Positions 58,301-64,000 of a stretch of DNA of 64,000 nucleotides are shown here, piece by piece. The notes beneath the pieces were generated by a model. That model was given only the letters and a program-made list of their open reading frames with translations. It made no database searches and was not told where the DNA came from. The DNA comes from Cladobotryum mycophilum (Eukaryota; Ascomycota; Sordariomycetes; Hypocreales; Hypocreaceae): assembly GCA_036429605.1 (NCBI GenBank), contig CM071590.1, forward strand, positions 186,001 through 250,000, in the 5' to 3' direction. The position numbers and the translations under genes are program-made. Position 1 is the first letter of the stretch; every line of letters begins with the position of its first letter.

Positions 58301-61300
58301 TGCACACATAGTTTAAAGAGCTATTAATTTATTTGTTCGGAGAAAAACAAATTATCCAACCTCTCCCATCAAGACATCTCAACCCATCAATATGCATGCG
58401 CAGGGGGACGAAGAGTTCTCAACACCACCACCACCATCATCTGCAAGGAACTATAACAGAAGCCCCTGTATTGCATCTGGGACAGGAAAACGTGGGGCAT
58501 GCCACGGCGATTTCGGCCAAAATGTCCATCTAGCGCCCTCGAGCGTTTCGAAGCTTTGACCCCAATCCGGCAGGTAGATTTTCTGGGTCAGCCGCAACTA
58601 AGACGAGAGTGATTTGAGGGTCTGATCCGGATTAGGTAGGTAGAAGGCGTTGGGGAACAGACAGTCTCAGTTGATATCTTGGCGTGTCTGGGCAATGCGG
58701 AGAGAAAGGCGGCAAAAAGCCGTCTTGATGCTGTACTACCCAACTGCATGCAATGCTGGGGTTTTTCATGTAGGACTTGCAACGACGATTACAGTAAATG
58801 CTTCATTCAGCTTTTTCTTCTTCATATCATGGAAGGCTAAGCGCCAGCGCCAGCGCCTTCATCAATACACCACCAACTTACAAGTTGGGACAGTCAAGGC
58901 TCAATCAGCAATCACTAGTGCTGAGGCTTGCATTAGGCGTCCCCGTTCCTGACCATCACACACGTGGAACGACCCCTGGGCGCATATTGTGGAAGAACCA
59001 TCCCATCCATGTTCGTTCTTCTTCCGTTCTAAAACTTCAGGTTATCTCCCAACTGGCGATGCCGAATCAGTGTGTTGCAGTTGCAACACTACCCCTTCGA
59101 TTATCGAGCACAATTAAGTTGCAACCGCATGACATCTGATGACGACGTAGTCCATAAGCCCAAAAAATCGATAGCATATGTTCCAGAAAGGGCGCAGAAG
59201 CCCAAGAACAGGCGTACAGGCAATCCATACGTTGCATATCCCAGAATCTAGGCTAATTATGATTCCATTCACATATCATACCACTAATCCTTTCTTTTTG
59301 GCATGTTCATGATGTGACGACTGAAGCTCCCGCCAATTCTGGCTATTTAGATGCTGCAAGTAGATGGTCTCGTCTCGTCTATATCCTTGTCGACCCGCAA
59401 GTCCCCTGATTGCAGGGCATCGTTCTCCACAATATTCTGGCTACCTACTCTGTAGAGGTGTGTGGGGAAGCCCCGAGGCCCGTCCGTGGGTTCGTCCAGA
59501 TTAGGAACTTGGGCGACTCTTAGGACTTCATGATTCTGCAAAGCGTAAGCTGCAGCAGTTCGAACCACTCTACACATGCCAGATTCATCGTAGTTTATCC
59601 CTCCCAAATACGCGGGTTTCAAGGCTGATAGTTTGTGTAAGCCCTTTCACTCATCATATGGTTGTCTATACCTTCTCATTTGGAGATCGCTTCAGTACAA
59701 TGGCCGCAATATTTTCCGCAGGTGATACCGACGGAGAATGAGAAAACACCCGGACGCCGGGAGCAGCCGTTTTTGGTCAGAGGGTGTAAGAGCCTCATGT
59801 GACCTTTGAGAATCGCTTATGGGCGGTCCGTCAATTGCTAGAGTGTCATTGTCACTATAGAAAGTTGTTGGATGTTTAAAGGCTGGCAGCTCACGGTTGG
59901 TGCCGGATCTTCAATGTGCAGTGTCTATCACATCTCCACAAATTGTGAAGAAGATCAGCATAACATCAGGGTTTGATAGGCGTTCTAGATATCACGTCTG
60001 TCAACCATTACGAAGGCAGGGAAAACGGCACGGGCAACCCATAGAGGTTATCAGCTTCCGGAGTTGTGATGCCTAGTTCGACCGTAAGAAAGGCCGCTCA
60101 CCAAAGACGATCCACATCTGAGCCGCTTAGAGGAAGCTCGATCACGGTCCGTCATGCTGGAGTCATGCCCCGCTTGTTCACTGAGTATCAGTAGCGGGAT
60201 GAAGGAGAGTTCATCTCAAAGTAGTAAGCATGTCGTGCAGCCTCGAACGATTCAAAGGGAGTGTTAAAGATTTGCTGATTTACGTAAGACTCGCTCCAAT
60301 AACCGTAAGTGGAAGCTGATATTGCTTGCAGAAAGGCCTTGTCTGCCCCACATGCTTGAGGTCACACGAAAGAGAACAAAGCATGTGCTACAAGGATTGA
60401 TTGAGATGCATGTACAGATATTTGGATTCAAGCAAAACCCACGACAATGATTATGCCACAGACACGCTATTGTAAAATAAGTGCATAGGTTAGGATTTTT
60501 TTACTTTGAATCAAACTTAATTACCAAAGGCCACTGTATACAGCTTTCCGTTGTAGAAACTGCAGGGGAAAGCATGAGATTTAACATTTTGCTGTTTGGT
60601 ATAGGGTAGGTTCGAATATTCTCTCGAGCTTCAACGCATCGCACGTGGCATCTGACACTGGCGACTGGGTGACGGGATGACATTCCGTTCGCTGGATTTC
60701 TGTCCGATGATAAGGAAAGACAATCTGAATCTAGAAAAAGTCGTCGCTCCAACTCAGGAACCCACTGTGTCAAAAGTCGGTCATTCGTCAATTATTGATA
60801 GGTGATAGATACCAACAGATTCTCAACGAATGATTTGCTCAGCCTTATTCGCGTTGACAGGGTTATCTGAGACAGTGCTTAGCCAATTCTTCCGTCCTTC
60901 TCTTACATGTATGACGAGACTGACGCTCAGGCTTTATTGCTACCCTCTTGTCTGTTGATGTGACAGGGGAGGGTCTTGCTCCCGCCCCGCAGTGAATGGA
61001 TCATGCCAGAGGCAATGTTCATACACGTGCGTCAACAAATTCCGTGTCGTTGAGTTGATCAGGCACGTATGAGTTTCCAGAAGTGAAGCAAATGCAGAAG
61101 CGAGCCACGGCCAACCCACGTGGGTTTCCCCAGATCCAGAAGGACGGAACATCATTTGATGGACACCATGCCCATGGCGATAATACTGAAATCGTAATAC
61201 GCTCATTTTATCTCGCACATTTCGTGCTCGTATGTACATTTCTTGCGTGCGAGACAACGAGGCCTGTTATTGCTGCAGTATGCTGGCCAGCAGAAAACGA

Positions 61301-61490
61301 CTCCAAAAAATTGCAATGGCCTTTGTTCTCTTGAGAGACATACAGATGGATTCTGTAACAGAAGCGGTAAAGGAACCAACGTGAGAGTCTGTACCTGACG
61401 ATCACTGCGCATCAGTGGGCCGTGCAACGGAGTTCTTCAAGCATCATGTACCCCACCGAAGCCATATTGGAAGAAGTGAAGCGGGGGATG

Positions 61491-61506
61491 GACGACGACG
61501 ACGACA
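61491..61506 (+). repeat. GAC trinucleotide microsatellite
   Basis: Five GAC-type repeats in a non-coding stretch. Confidence 0.75.
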
Positions 61507-64000
61507 GGGGAATCAGATTCCACATCAGGAGGGAACATTGACCCCCCACTAATGATAGGACCCTTTACTCTTCTCGGGCTCGGACCGGATATAGCGATAG
61601 AGGTATAATTCATCCAACCTACCTACACCACCAGTTCGGCCTCTCCGTTCCAGTGCAACAGCATCACAAGGGTCCAACGCCGACAACCGGCTGGTGTGCG
61701 CGCCTACAATGGCCTATCACAAACCATGTCACCGACGGAAATTTGCATCACAATATTGACAAGGCTCCTATAATACACCAACTTTACCATGATAAAATGA
61801 TTTAGTGAAAGAGAAGCCTTGTGGTTCAGTAAATGCAACTGTTGTCACAGAACTACGACGTGATTACTGAACAGCAACGTAACTACCTGTTGCTAGAGGC
61901 GTAACATTTGGGGTCGGGGCCTTTTGATGTCTTCTTCTTGACTAACGGGAAGCGCCCGATTGCAATGAGATTCGGTTGCTCGCATCGGTGTCTGTTGACG
62001 GAAAGGACTTGATACTTCGAGAGCGAGCAGCCGACCAAGTAATACAAAGTCACCAATAAAGAATCCCATGAATATTGCCGAGAGATGGAAGGATTTATAC
62101 TCCCCCTATACACTTGAAACTCAGACATGCATACACTCGCATGCGTTGTTGGGCCTGTCGCCGGGCGAGTCTGGTGTTGAGGATTAGCCATGCATGCAGT
62201 TGGGTGCTTAGCCAGCCTTCATCTTACTCAAAAAGTCCGAAATGGCTCAGACTCTCTGCAGCAATTGTCTTTGAGTCTTGAACTATTCCTGCCACTGTCA
62301 AGGCAGACGTCCTTCTTCTTAACAAAAGAGCTGATGGAAGGGCAGTGAATGAGGGAGTGGGCTCGAATTCCTATGAGTATTAATGTGTAAACCAGGGCTT
62401 ACATGGTACCCTAAATGATCACATCGTAATACTCATCGCACATTCCTCCGTAGTCGTCTATTATGACACCTAGAAAGGCACTTGAAGCACTGCTTTTAAT
62501 GCAATGTACTTGAGTACTCGATGATACAGATGCCGGCCCGAATTGGCGGTTGGCATTGTAGACTCGTCGCCCAAGACCTGACTTGTGTTGGCGGCAGGCC
62601 CGTGACGGGATGAAAGTCTCAGGACCAGGAGGGTTCTCTTCCAATCACAATTTATCAGTCAAGACACGGCATTGGGGACATGGACTTGGGTGTCAATGCG
62701 CTTTGGCGACGGGTGACTGCAAATGTTACCGATGGGATTCGTGATTCCGTCACTTGACCCTTCCATTTTTGCATTGGCATTGTCTTAGGTCCTGTACGAT
62801 TCGTCACAGCTAAACATCTCAAGAACGCAGCTTCAGCAGTGAGGAACTTTGCTACAACTCTGTAGCTTGAGGAAAATGTGCTATCCGTCGGACACGGGTA
62901 TTATGGAACTCTCCTCGATCGCTCTCAACTCGCTGATTGCTAGTGGGCTAATTGTGCGGCCATCAGCAGCCATATCAGTTCATCTTGGGTTATCGGAGGA
63001 AGAATAGCTTGCTGAGCGAGTCCTTGTCTCGCCAGAATCTTCAACGGACGATGAGAGTGGCCACATTCTCTCTCCTTCTGCAGCAACCTGGATTGGCCCT
63101 GTTCACACCAGAGCAATGGGTTAACGTAAATACCCGGCAACTGAATCTACTCATGACCATTTTTATCAATTGAACAAGGTTGGATACCTATCAACCTGTA
63201 CTTCATTCACCACTAAAAGAGGTTCCTCTTGCGTCGCAAAGGGGCTTTGAGATAATTGCAGCAGCAGTGACGACGCTTCAATTGCGCAGGTATGAGTCGA
63301 GCGAGGATTAGCCTGAAGTCGTTGCCTTCAACTTTATAAATTGAGAGAGCAGATTGAGTCTTGGAGTCCACGAACAACCGGACTGCGTGTCGGCTAACTC
63401 AAGATAGGCGCTGAGCATGTAGTGATGCGCTTGTAAGATCCTGCAAGAAGCCTACTCATCGGTGCGAAACCGTTGACACGATGGAAATGGCATGAAAATG
63501 CGTCTATAAATAACCCTTGTTTACCCTTGGAGTCCTTTCACTAACAAAGCCTCCTTCGTCCACTAGGTATTTGTCTCCAATGACGCATCATTACCGAGTG
63601 TCGTTTGACCTTTACCTTCTCGCCTGGGTGTGAATATGACGGCAAGCCGATCCTCAGTAATGGAGATGTCTTATCATGTCTTCACTAAGGCATTTGGAAC
63701 TTCATTGCATGGCATCGTGAGGACACCCCCTGCGTCCATACTTGGGATCCATATTTTCTTTTAATAATTATTGGGCAATATTGTCTGTGCCAGTTCGCCA
63801 GGGTTGTCTACAATTGCCATGCCATACATATGGCGAACTGTCTATATGGAGATCAAAGAGTAGCTGGAAAGAGACTAATGAGGGTGTGATAGATCTGGAT
63901 TTGCCGTGACTTCGCCGGGTCCGCGATGAGGGCCGTTGCCTTCTGGATCGACTTGTGGCGGAGATATATTTCACCTCTCGTTATTGGTCAAACTGACATT

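Larger units (their letters stand above)
57607..64000. other. Gene-poor right end
   Basis: About 6.4 kb with no gene I can support on either strand. Open frames (57759-58019, 58650-58952, 58798-59139, 59347-59622, 60501-60791, 60940-61257, 61883-62191, 62411-62644) are under 115 codons, unrelated to known families and without plausible splice partners. Base composition is ordinary, so this is not an AT-rich RIP block. Simple repeats: a CA run near 58284-58300, a GCGCCA run near 58840, and GAC repeats near 61492-61506. A gene edge may lie past 64000. Confidence 0.5.

Overview
The window is a 64 kb piece of a filamentous ascomycete (Pezizomycotina) nuclear genome. Protein genes are interrupted by short introns (41 to about 130 bp) with GT donors, CTAAC/CTGAC-like branch sites and AG acceptors. 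Family content fits the same group: a HET-domain protein, a UstYa/DUF3328 protein, a PTH11-like receptor, a group XIV secreted phospholipase A2 and a HAD-type terpene cyclase. A Sordariomycete (perhaps Hypocreales) is my guess from gene content only. Gene models below were spliced by hand from frame continuity, so intron ends are predictions.

Left end (0-8.2 kb): an ABCC-type ABC transporter, a UstYa-like oxidase gene on the opposite strand, and, divergent from that, a secreted 283-residue protein made almost entirely of 30 copies of a DYAIRS hexapeptide. A UstYa homologue plus a secreted repeat precursor with a Tyr-Ala-Ile core is the signature of dikaritin-type fungal RiPP pathways (ustiloxin has Tyr-Ala-Ile-Gly). 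Here the repeats lack the usual Lys-Arg Kex2 sites. This is the best candidate for an undescribed system in the window.

8.7-19.6 kb: a membrane-anchored agmatinase-family protein, a secreted PAN-like protein, two tandem chymotrypsin-fold serine protease genes (both damaged as written), a molybdenum sulfite oxidase and an ankyrin-repeat protein. 19.8-29.8 kb looks catabolic: a CaiB/BaiF CoA-transferase divergent from a 3-hydroxyacyl-CoA dehydrogenase, an acetamidase/formamidase, an aldo-keto reductase and a GMC oxidoreductase. 31.7-42.1 kb: PTH11-like receptor, transcription-factor-like protein, second aldo-keto reductase, then an NRPS-independent siderophore (IucA/IucC) synthetase divergent from an AsaB/CmcJ-family oxygenase-like gene. 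42.6-57.6 kb: an endonuclease/exonuclease/phosphatase-fold protein, tRNA-Asn, a HAD-terpene cyclase fusion, phospholipase A2, a HET protein, a broken F-box gene and a secreted lysozyme-like protein. The last 6.4 kb holds no gene I can support.

A cross-cutting observation: seven otherwise intact genes are each broken by exactly one base in a mononucleotide run (six G/C runs of five that need six, one A run of seven that needs six). This pattern looks more like consensus sequencing error than gene decay, and it affects how several features should be read. Two other lesions (an in-frame stop in the first protease, a 10-bp tandem duplication in the F-box gene) are not homopolymer events and look like real decay.
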